Positions 45,489 through 54,763 of a stretch of DNA of 64,000 nt are shown here, piece by piece. The position numbers were made by a program, and so were the translations under genes. Within the stretch, counting starts at the first letter, position 1. Each line of letters begins with the position of its first letter. This DNA comes from Burkholderiales bacterium. GTDB taxonomy: Bacteria; Pseudomonadota; Gammaproteobacteria; Burkholderiales; SG8-39. The stretch covers positions 682,001 to 746,000 of the forward strand of contig JAOSJV010000001.1 in the NCBI GenBank assembly GCA_027493935.1, written 5' to 3'. The notes under the pieces were generated by a model. It was not told where the DNA came from, made no database searches, and saw only the letters and a list, made by a program, of their open reading frames with translations.

Positions 45489-47411
45489 GGGGCCTTGTAC
45501 GCTGCGAGCCGGTCGTTGAACGCCGCGGCGGGCTGATCGGCGCGCCGCCGCTCCTCGTACTGCAGGTCGGCGCTCAGGTTGCCCGCCTCGAAGTAGTTGG
45601 CGAGGTCGGCCGTCGCCGCGCCGCCCTCGTCCTGGCGCAGCTGCGCGGCAGGACCCGCCTTGAACGACTTCGACCCGGCGAGCAGGAGCACCGCGCGCGA
45701 GAACTCGACGGTACCGTTCGCGCGGCCCGCGTCGAGGCAGGTCGCGGTCGTGCCCGCGGTGCACTCGGCGACGCCGGCCGGCCGCTCGGGCACGGCGCCC
45801 GGCGCGAGCGCATAGCGGACCAGGCGGTACCAGTCGTTGCGGACGAACCAGGCGGTGTCGCCGCCCGGGCTGTCGAGGCTCGGCGTGGGGGTGGGAGTAG
45901 TGAAGTCGACACCGACCGCGCCGGTCGCGGGACGAGCCGCGCCTTGTAGTCCACGCTCGCCGAGCCGTCCCAGTTCGCGCGCCCGGCGAGCGACTCGGAA
46001 GCGAGCACGAACGTGGTCGCCGGCGCCGCGACCGCGCCGACGAGCCCGCGCGCGCCGACCGGCAGCGTCGCGGCAATCTTGACCCACGGCCGCCCCGCGC
46101 CTAGCGCGCTGTAGTTGATCGTGCAGGCGAGGATGTCCGGGGCGCTGGCGACGACGGTCGGCGTGCAGGCGCTGGTCGCGGTGTCGACCGTGCTCGACGG
46201 CGGGTCGTCCGCCGGCGGAACGGCCGGATCCTGCTCCTGCGTGGCCGGGTCGAACGCGCCGTAGCCGGGGCTGACGAGCTGCTTGATCGTGACGGTAGGC
46301 GACCACTGCACGTCGTCGATCCGCAATAGCGGCAGCTGGCCCGCGATCGCGGCCGTGCTCGCGACGGTCACCGGCGGCGCGAGCGGCAGTTCGGCCGGCG
46401 GTCCCGCGGTCGGCGCGACCCCGGTGAAGTCGGCGCGCGCCTTGTCCGCGTCGAACACCGCCGGGTAGGGCAATGCGCCCCAATCGGCGTAGTACTGCGC
46501 GAGGACCGGGGCGATCGTGCGCTGGATGCGCAGCGCCACCGCGTTCTCCACCACGGCGAAGAGCTCCTGCGCGGTGATCGAGACCAGCGTGTCGTTGAAG
46601 CTCGCCGAGCGCGGCTGCATCTCGAAGATGTCGTCGCTCACCGATCCGGCGTCGTTGTCGGCATAGTTGTTCTCGCCCTCGAGGTAGCTCCGCACGCTGT
46701 ACTTGGCGCCGTCGCGGTCCTGCCCGGGCAGCGCCTGGCCGGGCGCGATGATCACCGCAACCGCGTTCTGCGCCGCTACGCTGCCTTGCACGGTGAGCGG
46801 CTTGAAGGCGAACGGATCGGGCGCGGCGCGGTGCACGCTGTCGCTGTTGAGGACGAGCGCCGGCCCGCCGGAGCTCAGGTTGCCGTTGCGCACACTGTCG
46901 GAGACCGCGTACCAGAGCAGGTTCCCGTCCGCGTCACGCAGCGGCGGGATGCCGAGCGTGCGCCACGGGAGCCAGCCAATGCGGTTCTTCCACACGCCCG
47001 CGCCGGCGGTGCTCCACGAGGCGCAGTCGTCGGCCGGTAGCGCGATCCCGCTCTCGTCGGGCGCCGGGCAGGGCAGGCTGCCCGGGCGGTCGTTGGCCTG
47101 CAGGTCAGCGCCCACGCCGAAGCCGTAGCCGGCCACCAGCGCGCCGGAGTAGTAGAACGTCGTCGGGTCGGGCAGCCCCGGGGCGGGGCTGAACGGTCCG
47201 GAGACCTAGGCTTCAGGCGCACGTCGCGCGCGGCGTAGCCGATCAGCGCCTGCTTCGCCTCGCCGAGAGCGTTGGCGGTGACGATGTCGCGGTCGACCCG
47301 CTGCGCCACCCGGGCGAGCTGGCTCACCATCATGTACAGCGCGCTCATCGTCACGATCGCGAGCAGCAGCACGAGCGTGAGCCCGCGTTGCCGGGCGCGC
47401 GAGCGCGGCAC
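45485..47411 (-). CDS. Large pilin-like protein lacking Glu5 (two frameshifts)
   Basis: About 640 residues. The start is a GTG at 47411 (an ATG at 47492 is possible). After VPRSRARQRG comes LTLVLLLAIVTMSALYMMVS, a pilin-type hydrophobic helix with Leu where Glu5 is expected. In type II secretion the large pseudopilin GspK and its relatives also lack Glu5 and cap the fibre. The body contains DRPGSLPCPAPDESG, IGWLPWRTLGIPPLRDADGN, NNDAGSVSDDIFE-like acidic stretches and a C-terminal piece DTAWFVRNDWYRLVRYALAP. Frames change near 47205 and 45930. A MshQ/MshP-like or tip role is inferred. Confidence 0.65.
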
Positions 47412-47457
47412 GGCGCGCCGCAGGCAGAAGCGCCCGGAGCCGGGCACGAAAGGCCGA

Positions 47458-47889
47458 TCAGCGCGCGCGCGTCTGTCTGCCGGACGTTCCGCCATGGATC
47501 TCGATGCTGCCGGGTTGGATCGTCGGTCGGATCTCGCCACGCGTGCGGTCGAGGGTCTCGCCCACCTTGACCGGCGTGCGGGCCGCAGCGTCGTCTACCG
47601 CGACGCGCGCCGGGTCGCGGCCGCGGTACAGGTCGTACTGCGGCGCGCCATTGATCCAGGTCGTGGTCTTGCCGCTCGACCGGGTGACGTGCCCGTCCAC
47701 GCGCAACAGGCTTTCGACGACCACTTCGGCGGCCTCGACCGTGTTGGTGTTGCGCCGGCGGTCGAGCTCCGCGCGCTGCTCCGGGGTGAAGAACAGCCGG
47801 CCGAGATCGGCGGCGGTCGCGAGCGGGGCGCCGATCAGCAGGCAGGCAGCGAGCGCGGCGCAACCGCAACGGGAGGATCGGCGTGTCAT
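47458..47889 (-). CDS. Small secreted protein in MshK position
   Basis: A 143-residue protein with a signal peptide (GCAALAACLLIGAPLATA) directly followed by LGRLFFTPEQRAELDRRR, a block I associate with short pilus-locus proteins of Betaproteobacteria. The middle (VDGHVTRSSGKTTTWINGAP) may be a small beta domain similar to the GspC/PilP type. By position, after the MshJ-like gene, it corresponds to MshK. ATG 47889 is preferred; a GTG at 47901 is in frame. Function is inferred only from context. Confidence 0.6.
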   Translation of the reverse strand: MTRRSSRCGCAALAACLLIGAPLATAADLGRLFFTPEQRAELDRRRNTNTVEAAEVVVESLLRVDGHVTRSSGKTTTWINGAPQYDLYRGRDPARVAVDDAAARTPVKVGETLDRTRGEIRPTIQPGSIEIHGGTSGRQTRAR

Positions 47890-47902
47890 GTCCGGAGGCA
47901 CC

Positions 47903-48517
47903 TCAAGTCGCCTTGAGCTGCTTGTCGCGGATCGTGACGAGGTCGATCGCGCACTCGGCGCGCAGCCGCGGTACGATGTTCTTCTCGACCGTCGTGCGGT
48001 CGATCCGCTGCAGCACGCACGAGCGCACCATCACGTGCGACTTGAGGCTGCGGCGCAGGTCGTCCAGGAAAGCGAGCAGATCCTCCTCGTGCAGGAGCTG
48101 CATCTCGAGCTTCAACGGGCTCACCCGGAACTCGACCTCGCCGCCCGGCGAGAGGCCCGACAGGTCCAGCAGGCGCTGCGGCTCGATCTGGTACTTGATG
48201 TCGAAGAGCTTGCGATCGGTCTTGATCTGGCCGATGGTCTCGACCCAGTCGAGCCGCTGCTCGTCGCCGATCACGCCGCTCGCGAGCAGCCGCCGGTAGT
48301 CGACCAGCTTCTCGCGGATCTCGCGCTCCTCCTCGGTCGCGCGCGACAGCTTGTTCTGGACCGCCTGCCGCTCGGTGAGCGCGATGCGGTGCTGGACCCG
48401 GGCACGATCGAGGTAGTGGCCCGTGACCAGCACCGTGGCAACGCCGGCCGCGATTAGCCCGACCGCGACGGCGAGCGGCAGCAGAAGGGGGCGCAGGCTT
48501 CCGACAAGTACGCTCAT
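47903..48517 (-). CDS. mshJ: MshJ-like (PilO-type) pilus assembly protein
   Basis: A 204-residue bitopic inner-membrane protein with one N-terminal helix (LLLPLAVAVGLIAAGVATVL), a coiled coil (RQAVQNKLSRATEEEREIRE) and a ferredoxin-like periplasmic domain (PLKLEMQLLHEEDLLAFLDD). This is the layout of PilO/GspM and of MshJ. The start overlaps the end of the MshI-like gene. It should connect the cytoplasmic assembly platform to the secretin. Confidence 0.75.
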   Translation of the reverse strand: MSVLVGSLRPLLLPLAVAVGLIAAGVATVLVTGHYLDRARVQHRIALTERQAVQNKLSRATEEEREIREKLVDYRRLLASGVIGDEQRLDWVETIGQIKTDRKLFDIKYQIEPQRLLDLSGLSPGGEVEFRVSPLKLEMQLLHEEDLLAFLDDLRRSLKSHVMVRSCVLQRIDRTTVEKNIVPRLRAECAIDLVTIRDKQLKAT

Positions 48518-50086
48518 GGCGCGATCCGCCTCCCGATGACGACCGTGAAGCGCGGGACGTCGCCCGTACGCGCGGTGCCGATGTCGCCGCTGAGCTGCGT
48601 GCGGGAGTTCGCCTCGAACGGCATCTTGACCGCGAGCACCTCGACGCCCGGGCGCTTGCGCAGCCGCTCGACGAACTGGTTGACCAGCAGCTGGATACCC
48701 CCGGTAATCGGACGCGCTCGTCTCGCGCACGCGCGCGGCGATCTCGACCGCCTCGTAGCGCGGTGCGGCGCCGCCCGACGACGGACGCGCGGGCGCCGAC
48801 CCGGCGCCCGCGGCGTCGCGAGCGAGGTCGTCGAGCTTGGCGTCGAATTCCCACGAGAGCTGCTCGAGGTCGATGCGCGGCGAGTCGCTGAGCACCCGGC
48901 TCAGCTCGATCAGGAGATCGCGCGGCGAGCGCGTCTGCGCGGCGACCAGCCGGTACTGCTGCATCGCCGTGCGCAGATTCTCGGTGCTTGTCGGCATCGC
49001 CGGAAACGCCGCGGTGACCCGCCCGTAGCCCTGCAGGGCGAGCGCGGCCTGGGTCCGGTCGCGGCCCGCCGCATCGTGCAGGCGCAGGATCTCCCACACC
49101 TCGGTACCGGCGTACAGCAGGCAAGCCGCCAGCACCGCGGCGCCGCCAGCGACGAGGCCGGCGCGCCACTGGTGCAGCCGGAAGGCGCCGCGCAGATTCT
49201 CCTTCGCGTATTGCTGCGCCGGAGGATGCGCCGCGAGCAGATGCAGATACAGCGCTTCGGCGCCGGCGCCGGCCGGGGCCGCCTTGAGCCCCACTTTGCG
49301 GCGCACCTCGTCGAGATCGAGCACGCGCACTCGCAGCTGCGCGACCGTTCCCGCCGCGTCGCGCACCGCGGCGGCCTGTCCCGGCTGCGCGATCAGCAGC
49401 GTGTCGACCGCACCGCCCTCGCGCGGCAGCACGCGCATCGCGGTGAGGTACTGGTAGACGCGCGTCGTCTCGCGGTCGAACGCCTCGGCGACGCGCTCGG
49501 CGCTCGCCGCCTCCGCGGGTTCGAGCGGGCCGAGGCGGCTGAAGCGGATCTCGCCGCCGTCGATATAACTCTGACGCAGTCCGGCCTGCGAGAGCGAGAC
49601 CATCAGGCAGGGCGATCTCTTGACGCCGAGCAGGGCCGCGAGGCGCGGCGCGACCAGCGCGACCGAGTACACCCCGACAACCGGCGCGTCGGCGTCGCGC
49701 AGCGCCGCGAGCCACGGATGGAGCTGCTGCGTATTGGTGAACGAGCTGAAGACGATGCGCTCTTCGCGGCGCTGGCCGCGCTCGACGCCGAGCGACAGCG
49801 CGACCGACAGGCTGGTGTCGCGATAGCGCTGCGCGAGCTTGCGCTCGAGCAGCGCGCGCCGGTCGCCGCCGCGCAGCAGGGGCACGTTCTCCTGGTGGAA
49901 GTCCTCCTCGACGACGTCGGCAAGGACGTAGTAGAGGCTGGACGGCGCGGCGGCGAGGTAGTTCGCGAAGGCGGCGACGCCCTCCTCGCCGGCCGGGAAG
50001 CTCGCTTCCACCGAGAGCCTGCCCGAGGCCCAGGCGTATGCGGTCGCGTGCGCGGCGGTGACGTAGATGAGGCGCTTCGCGGGCAT
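48514..50086 (-). CDS. mshI: MshI-like (PilM-PilN fusion) assembly protein (one frameshift)
   Basis: About 523 residues. The N-terminal two thirds form an actin-like PilM-type domain (RLIYVTAAHATAYAWASGRL; VSLSQAGLRQSYIDGGEIRF). A membrane helix (AGGAAVLAACLLYAGTEVW) and a PilN-like C-terminal domain follow, ending in LLVNQFVERLRKRPGVEVLA. The last 65 residues lie in another frame after 48705, restored by removing one base from CCGGGGGTATCC. The order MshI-MshJ-MshK is as in other MSHA loci. It lies 133 bp downstream of mshG, with a short palindrome between. Confidence 0.78.
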
Positions 50087-50114
50087 GTTTGCCTATACGC
50101 GCTCGCCGAAGGCC

Positions 50115-50161
50115 CGGGGATGTACAAGGGGCCCTCCCGTCGTCCGTGCCACCGGGGTTCG
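50115..50161 (+). repeat. Short dispersed palindrome, copy 5
   Basis: CCGGGGATGTACAAGGGG, loop, CCCGTCGTCCGTGCCACC, then GGGGTTCG. The left arm and flanks match the other copies; the right arm has substitutions (CCCTCCC instead of CCCCTTG). It lies between the mshG-like and mshI-like genes. Confidence 0.6.
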
Positions 50162-50219
50162 GGTCGCACGCTGGTTTCGTCTGACGCAGTCCGCCGCAGA
50201 TGCATTCTTCAACAGCCTG

Positions 50220-51419
50220 CTAGAGTTTTATCTTGGTCATCATGTCGTAGATCGGGCCAAGCACGGAGAGCATGACCCACCCGAGGATCAACCCGAGCAC
50301 GACGGTGAGCGCGGGCTCGACCATGACCTGCATGCGCCCGATACCCTCGCGTACCTCGCGCGTGTAGAAGTAGCTCACGTTGAGCAGCGCCGTGTCAAGC
50401 GCGCCGGTCGCCTCGCCGACCCGCAGCATCCGGATCACGAGCGGCGGGAACAGGCCGATCTCCTGAAATGCCGCCGTCACGTTCTTGCCCTCGGCGATCT
50501 GCTGCCCGACGAGCTGCAGGCCCTCCTTGATCACCATGTTGCCGGCGGTCTCCTCGGAGCTCTTGATGGCGTCGAGGATCGTGATGCCGGAGGAGTACAT
50601 CAGCGCGAAGATGCTGGCGAAGCGCGACAGGATGATCTTGCGCAGGATCGGGCCCACCAGCGGCAGGCCGAGCTTGAACGCGTCGAGCTGATAGCGCACG
50701 CGCGGGTTGGACCGCGCTGCAAGCCTGATCGCGCCCCAGATCACGAACGGCGCGGCGATGACCGCCCACCAGTAGCTCACGAGGAACGCCGACACCTGCA
50801 TCAGCGCGCGGGTGTGCAGCGGGAGCGACTGTCCCATCGTCTTGATCAGGCCGACCATCTGCGGGACGAGGTACAGCATCAGGAAGAAAGTGACCAGCAG
50901 AACCACGGTGCCCACGAACGCGGGGTACATCATCAGCTTCTTGGTCTGCGCCGCGAGCTCATCCTCCCACTTCAGATTCTCGGTGAGGCTCCTCAGCACC
51001 TCGGGCAGGCGGCCGGTGTCCTCGCCCGCCTTCACCAGCGCGCGGAACACGGGCTGGAACACCTGCGGGTAGTTGCCGAGCGCGCCGGAAAGGTTCTGGC
51101 CGCCCTGGATCGCCTCGATCAGCCCGCCCACGACTTCCTTGAAGCGCGGGTTCTCGAGGCTGTCGCGCAGATCGGTGAGACCGTCGACCAGGGTCACCCC
51201 CGCGGAGGTCATCTGCTCGAGCTGGAAGCAGAAGTTGATCAGGTCCTGTCGCTTGACCTGCCCCATCGCGCCGCCGCCGCGCTTGGTCGGGCCTCCGACC
51301 ACCAGATCCAGGCCCATGCGCTTGAGGCGCAGCTCCAGGTCGACCAGGTTGAGCGCGTCGACCTGCCCCATGATGGCCTTGCCCCTGGCGTCTATGGCCT
51401 TGTAGCTATAGAGCGGCAT
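50220..51419 (-). CDS. mshG: MshG-like inner-membrane platform protein
   Basis: A 399-residue member of the type II secretion F / PilC family, the polytopic platform on which the pilus is built. The N-terminal MPLYSYKAIDARGKAIMGQV is standard. The two T2SSF repeats are seen as MTSAGVTLVDGLTDLRDSLE and MYSSGITILDAIKSSEETAG. Three membrane segments include GTVVLLVTFFLMLYLVPQMV and ALTVVLGLILGWVMLSVLGP. It is transcribed after the mshE-like gene. The 170 bp between them hold no other gene. Confidence 0.92.
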   Translation of the reverse strand: MPLYSYKAIDARGKAIMGQVDALNLVDLELRLKRMGLDLVVGGPTKRGGGAMGQVKRQDLINFCFQLEQMTSAGVTLVDGLTDLRDSLENPRFKEVVGGLIEAIQGGQNLSGALGNYPQVFQPVFRALVKAGEDTGRLPEVLRSLTENLKWEDELAAQTKKLMMYPAFVGTVVLLVTFFLMLYLVPQMVGLIKTMGQSLPLHTRALMQVSAFLVSYWWAVIAAPFVIWGAIRLAARSNPRVRYQLDAFKLGLPLVGPILRKIILSRFASIFALMYSSGITILDAIKSSEETAGNMVIKEGLQLVGQQIAEGKNVTAAFQEIGLFPPLVIRMLRVGEATGALDTALLNVSYFYTREVREGIGRMQVMVEPALTVVLGLILGWVMLSVLGPIYDMMTKIKL

Positions 51420-51589
51420 TCCCCGCGGCCGGATTACCGGAACCTCAAGAGGATACCTTTTCCGCCGGGTTCACGGCGCACGGTCCGGGCGGTGCCGTGA
51501 TGCCCGTCACGGCAGGCGCCGGCAAGATCGATAGCCGTCCGCTGACCGTCGGATTGCGCTGCCCCGACCGTGGCGCCCCGCCGCGAGGG

Positions 51590-53299
51590 CTACATGCGGT
51601 CGGTGAGGTCGATGACCCGCATCAGCTCCTCGAGCGCGGTCGAGCCGTCCAGCACCCTGCGGACGCCGTCGTCCGCGAGGGTGCGGAAGCCCTTCGCCAT
51701 GGCGGCGTTGAGCATCTCGCGGGCGGTGGCGCGGTGCGCCATCATCTCGTCGAGCTCGCCGTCGAGCTTGAGCAGCTCCATGATCGCCAGGCGCCCGCGG
51801 AAGCCTTGGTACTCGCAGTGGTCGCAGCCGACCGCCCGGTAGGTCGTCGGCGGCTTGTCCGACCTGACCCCGAGGATGCCCCACTCCGAGGCGTTCGCCT
51901 CGTAGGGCTGGCGGCAGTGCGTGCACAGGCGCCGCACCAGGCGCTGGGCGACGACGCCGATGATGTTCCCCGCCATGATCTCGGGCGAGACGCCGATGTC
52001 CACCAGGCGCGGGATGGCGCCGATCGCGTTGTTCGAGTGCAGCGTGGAGTAGACCTGGTGGCCGGTCATCGCCGCGCGCAGCGCCATCTGCGCGGTGTCT
52101 TCGTCGCGGATCTCGCCGACCAGGATGACGTCCGGGTCCTGGCGCATCAGCGAACGGATGCCGTTCGCGAAGTCGAGCTTCGCCGCCTCGTTCACCGAGG
52201 TCTGGCGGATGAGCGTCATCGGGTACTCGACCGGGTCCTCCAGCGTCATGATGTTGACGCCGTCGTGGTTGATGTGGTTCAGGATCGAGTACAGCGTGGT
52301 CGTCTTGCCGCTGCCGGTCGGCCCGGTGACGAGGATGATGCCCTCGGGCCGCACGATCATCTTCTTGAGCATCGCGAGCTGCTCGGCCTGCAACCCGAGG
52401 CGCTCGAGCGGGACGATGCCCTTCTGGCGGTCGAGGATCCGCAGCACGATGTTTTCGCCGTGGGTGGTGACCTGCGAGGCGACGCGGAAATCGACCTGGC
52501 GGCCGGTGAGCGAGAGCGAGATGCGGCCGTCCTGCGGCGCGCGCGTCTCGGCGATGTTCATCCTCGACATCACCTTGATGCGCACCGCCATCGCCGGCCA
52601 GTAGGTCTTGTGCAGGCTGCGGATCTGCCGCAGCACGCCGTCGATGCGGTAGCGGATGCGCAGGAAGTTCTGCTCGGGCTCGAAGTGGATGTCGGACGCC
52701 CCGCGCTCGACCGCGTCGGCGAGCAGCGCCGAGATCAGGCGCACCACCGGCTGGCTGTACTCGTCGCCGCTCGCCTGCAGGCTCTGGTAGTCGATCTCGC
52801 CGGTCTCGATCTCGTGCAGGATGCCGTCGATCGAGAGCTCGTGGCCGTAGAGCTGCTCGATCGCGCGGGCGATCTCCTGCTCGCCGGCGAGCCGTACCTC
52901 GATCTCGAGCTCGCCGCGCACCTGAGCGCGCACCTGGTCGAGCGCGACGATGTTGTTGGTGTCGGAGATCGCGAGGATGAGGCGCCGGCGTTCGCGGTCG
53001 ACGGCGACCGGGAAGAGGTTGTGCCGGCGCGCGAAATCGCGCGGGATCAGCCGGATCGCGGCCGGATCGACCACGATCTGAGAAAGGTCGACGCTGTTCA
53101 GCCCGAGCTTCTCGGACAGTGCGTCGCGCAGCGTGGCCTCGGAGACGAAGCCGAGCTGCACGAGCAGCTTGCCGACCGGCTGGCGGCTCTTCAGCTGCTC
53201 GAGCAGGGCGATGCGCAGCTGATCCTCGGTGAGGATCCCCTGCGAGATCAGGATCTGCCCGATGTGCCGCTTGGCTTGCGGGGAGGCCGGGGTGTTCAT
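51590..53299 (-). CDS. mshE: MshE-like pilus extension ATPase with c-di-GMP-binding N-domain
   Basis: A 569-residue hexameric ATPase that drives pilus assembly. Residues 12-66 contain two copies of the MshEN motif (IGQILISQGILTEDQLRIAL; VGKLLVQLGFVSEATLRDAL), which in Vibrio MshE bind cyclic di-GMP. The catalytic half has Walker A GPTGSGKTT (about 326), the Asp box LEDPVEYPM, Walker B ILVGEIRDEDTAQ and a His box TGHQVYSTLHSNNA. A zinc site is formed by C459, C462, C492 and C495. The leading Arg of the RLGxx motif is replaced by His in copy one. Confidence 0.94.
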   Translation of the reverse strand: MNTPASPQAKRHIGQILISQGILTEDQLRIALLEQLKSRQPVGKLLVQLGFVSEATLRDALSEKLGLNSVDLSQIVVDPAAIRLIPRDFARRHNLFPVAVDRERRRLILAISDTNNIVALDQVRAQVRGELEIEVRLAGEQEIARAIEQLYGHELSIDGILHEIETGEIDYQSLQASGDEYSQPVVRLISALLADAVERGASDIHFEPEQNFLRIRYRIDGVLRQIRSLHKTYWPAMAVRIKVMSRMNIAETRAPQDGRISLSLTGRQVDFRVASQVTTHGENIVLRILDRQKGIVPLERLGLQAEQLAMLKKMIVRPEGIILVTGPTGSGKTTTLYSILNHINHDGVNIMTLEDPVEYPMTLIRQTSVNEAAKLDFANGIRSLMRQDPDVILVGEIRDEDTAQMALRAAMTGHQVYSTLHSNNAIGAIPRLVDIGVSPEIMAGNIIGVVAQRLVRRLCTHCRQPYEANASEWGILGVRSDKPPTTYRAVGCDHCEYQGFRGRLAIMELLKLDGELDEMMAHRATAREMLNAAMAKGFRTLADDGVRRVLDGSTALEELMRVIDLTDRM

Positions 53300-53320
53300 G
53301 CGACGCCCGAGTGCACCCCG

Positions 53321-54750
53321 TCAGCGCTGCAGCTCGCGAATGCGGGTCTCGACCTGGGCCTTGTTGAAGCTCGCGGCGCGGGCGCCGGCAAGGGCGAGCG
53401 CGCGCTGATAGTACTCGAGCGCCGGTCTTGCCTGGCGCAGCTGGTCCAGGCTGACGGCCAAGTTGAACGCGTAGTCCGGGTTCTCGGGCTCGATCGTGAC
53501 GGCGCGGAAGTACGCGGCCTGTGCCTCGGCCCAGCGCGACTGGACGGCGAGCTGGTTGCCGAGAGCGAAATGCAGCGCGGCCGCATCCGGATTGGCCGCG
53601 ATCAGCGTCTTCAGGCGGCTCTCCGACTGCACCGGGTCGGAGCGCCCGCGCAGGCTCACCATGCCGGCGTTCGCGTCGGGGTCGCGCGGGTCGATCTCGA
53701 GCACCCGGAGGTAATAGCCCTCGGCACTCTTGAAGCTGCCGGTCCGGAGGTTCACTGCGGCGAGCCCGAGCAGCGCATCCTTGTTGCGCGGATCGGCTGC
53801 CAGCGCGCGCTGGTAGGCGCGGCCGGCGGCAGCGAGGTCGCCCGACTGGAACGCGGCGTAGCCCTCGGCGAGCGCGGCGTTGATGCCGGAGATCGAGCGG
53901 CTCACCGATATGTCCGTGCCAGGTGCGGCGCGTACGGCCGCGGGCGCCTGGGGCCGCTCGCGCCGCGGCGCGGCGGGGCGGTCCCGGACCGCGGGCGAGC
54001 TCGCGCTCGGCGCAGGCCGCGACGCCATCGGCTGCGGCGGCGCGGGCGCCGTACGCGGTGCCGGTCCGCTGGCCGCCGCGGTGGCGGCCGGTGGCGCCGC
54101 GGCCGGGGTCGCCGTGCCTGGATCCGCCGCCGCCGGCGGCGTGGCCGGCGGTGCCGGCGGGGGGCGGCGTTTGCCGGCGCCGGTGCGGCGGCGATCTGCG
54201 TCGGCGGGGCCGGCGGCTGCGCGACCTGCAGGCTGCGCGGCTGCGTCTGCCACCAGAAGTACACGATGATGGCGATTGCCGCGACCCCGAGCGTGACGAG
54301 CGTGATCTTGAACGGGCGCCGCGGGTCGTAATCGGCGGGCTTCGCCTCGAAGAGCCGGCGAGCGGCTTCGCGTCCGGCTTGCTCGCGGTCCAAGTCCTCG
54401 CCTGCTTCCGCGGGCGCGCGCGCCGCGGCGGCGCGCGCGCCGGGGCGCCGCGACGCAGCCGCCGGCTGCTCCGTCGCCGGGGCGCCTGTCGCGGCGGGCT
54501 CGCGCGTGGTTGTCGCCGACGGGAGATCGTCGCTCAGGATTTCGAGCGTCGAGTGATCGATGTCGGGCAGCCGGTCGCGGGTGACCGGCGTGCGCTCGCC
54601 TGCCGGCGTGGCCGGGGCCGTGGGGGCCGGTGTGCCGGTCGGCGCGAGCGACAGCCCCTCGCCGCCGTGCAACGTGCTCTCCGGATCGGGCGCGCCGCCG
54701 CCCTGCTTGGCCTGCTCGGCTTTCTTGAGCGCTTCGAGGAGGAGGCTCAT
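53321..54750 (-). CDS. mshN: MshN-like TPR protein (one frameshift)
   Basis: About 476 residues. It opens MSLLLEALKKAEQAKQGGG, the signature shared by MshN and related general-secretion accessory proteins. One membrane helix (ITLVTLGVAAIAIIVYFWW) follows, then a long Pro/Ala linker and C-terminal tetratricopeptide repeats (LAEGYAAFQSGDLAAAGRAY, LHFALGNQLAVQSRWAEAQA, ALEYYQRALALAGARAASFN). The linker changes frame near 54160 in a GGGGGG run. It lies between the secretin and ATPase genes with gaps of 13 and 21 bp, so it is part of the same transcript. Confidence 0.85.
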
Positions 54751-54763
54751 TGCGGCATCCGCA

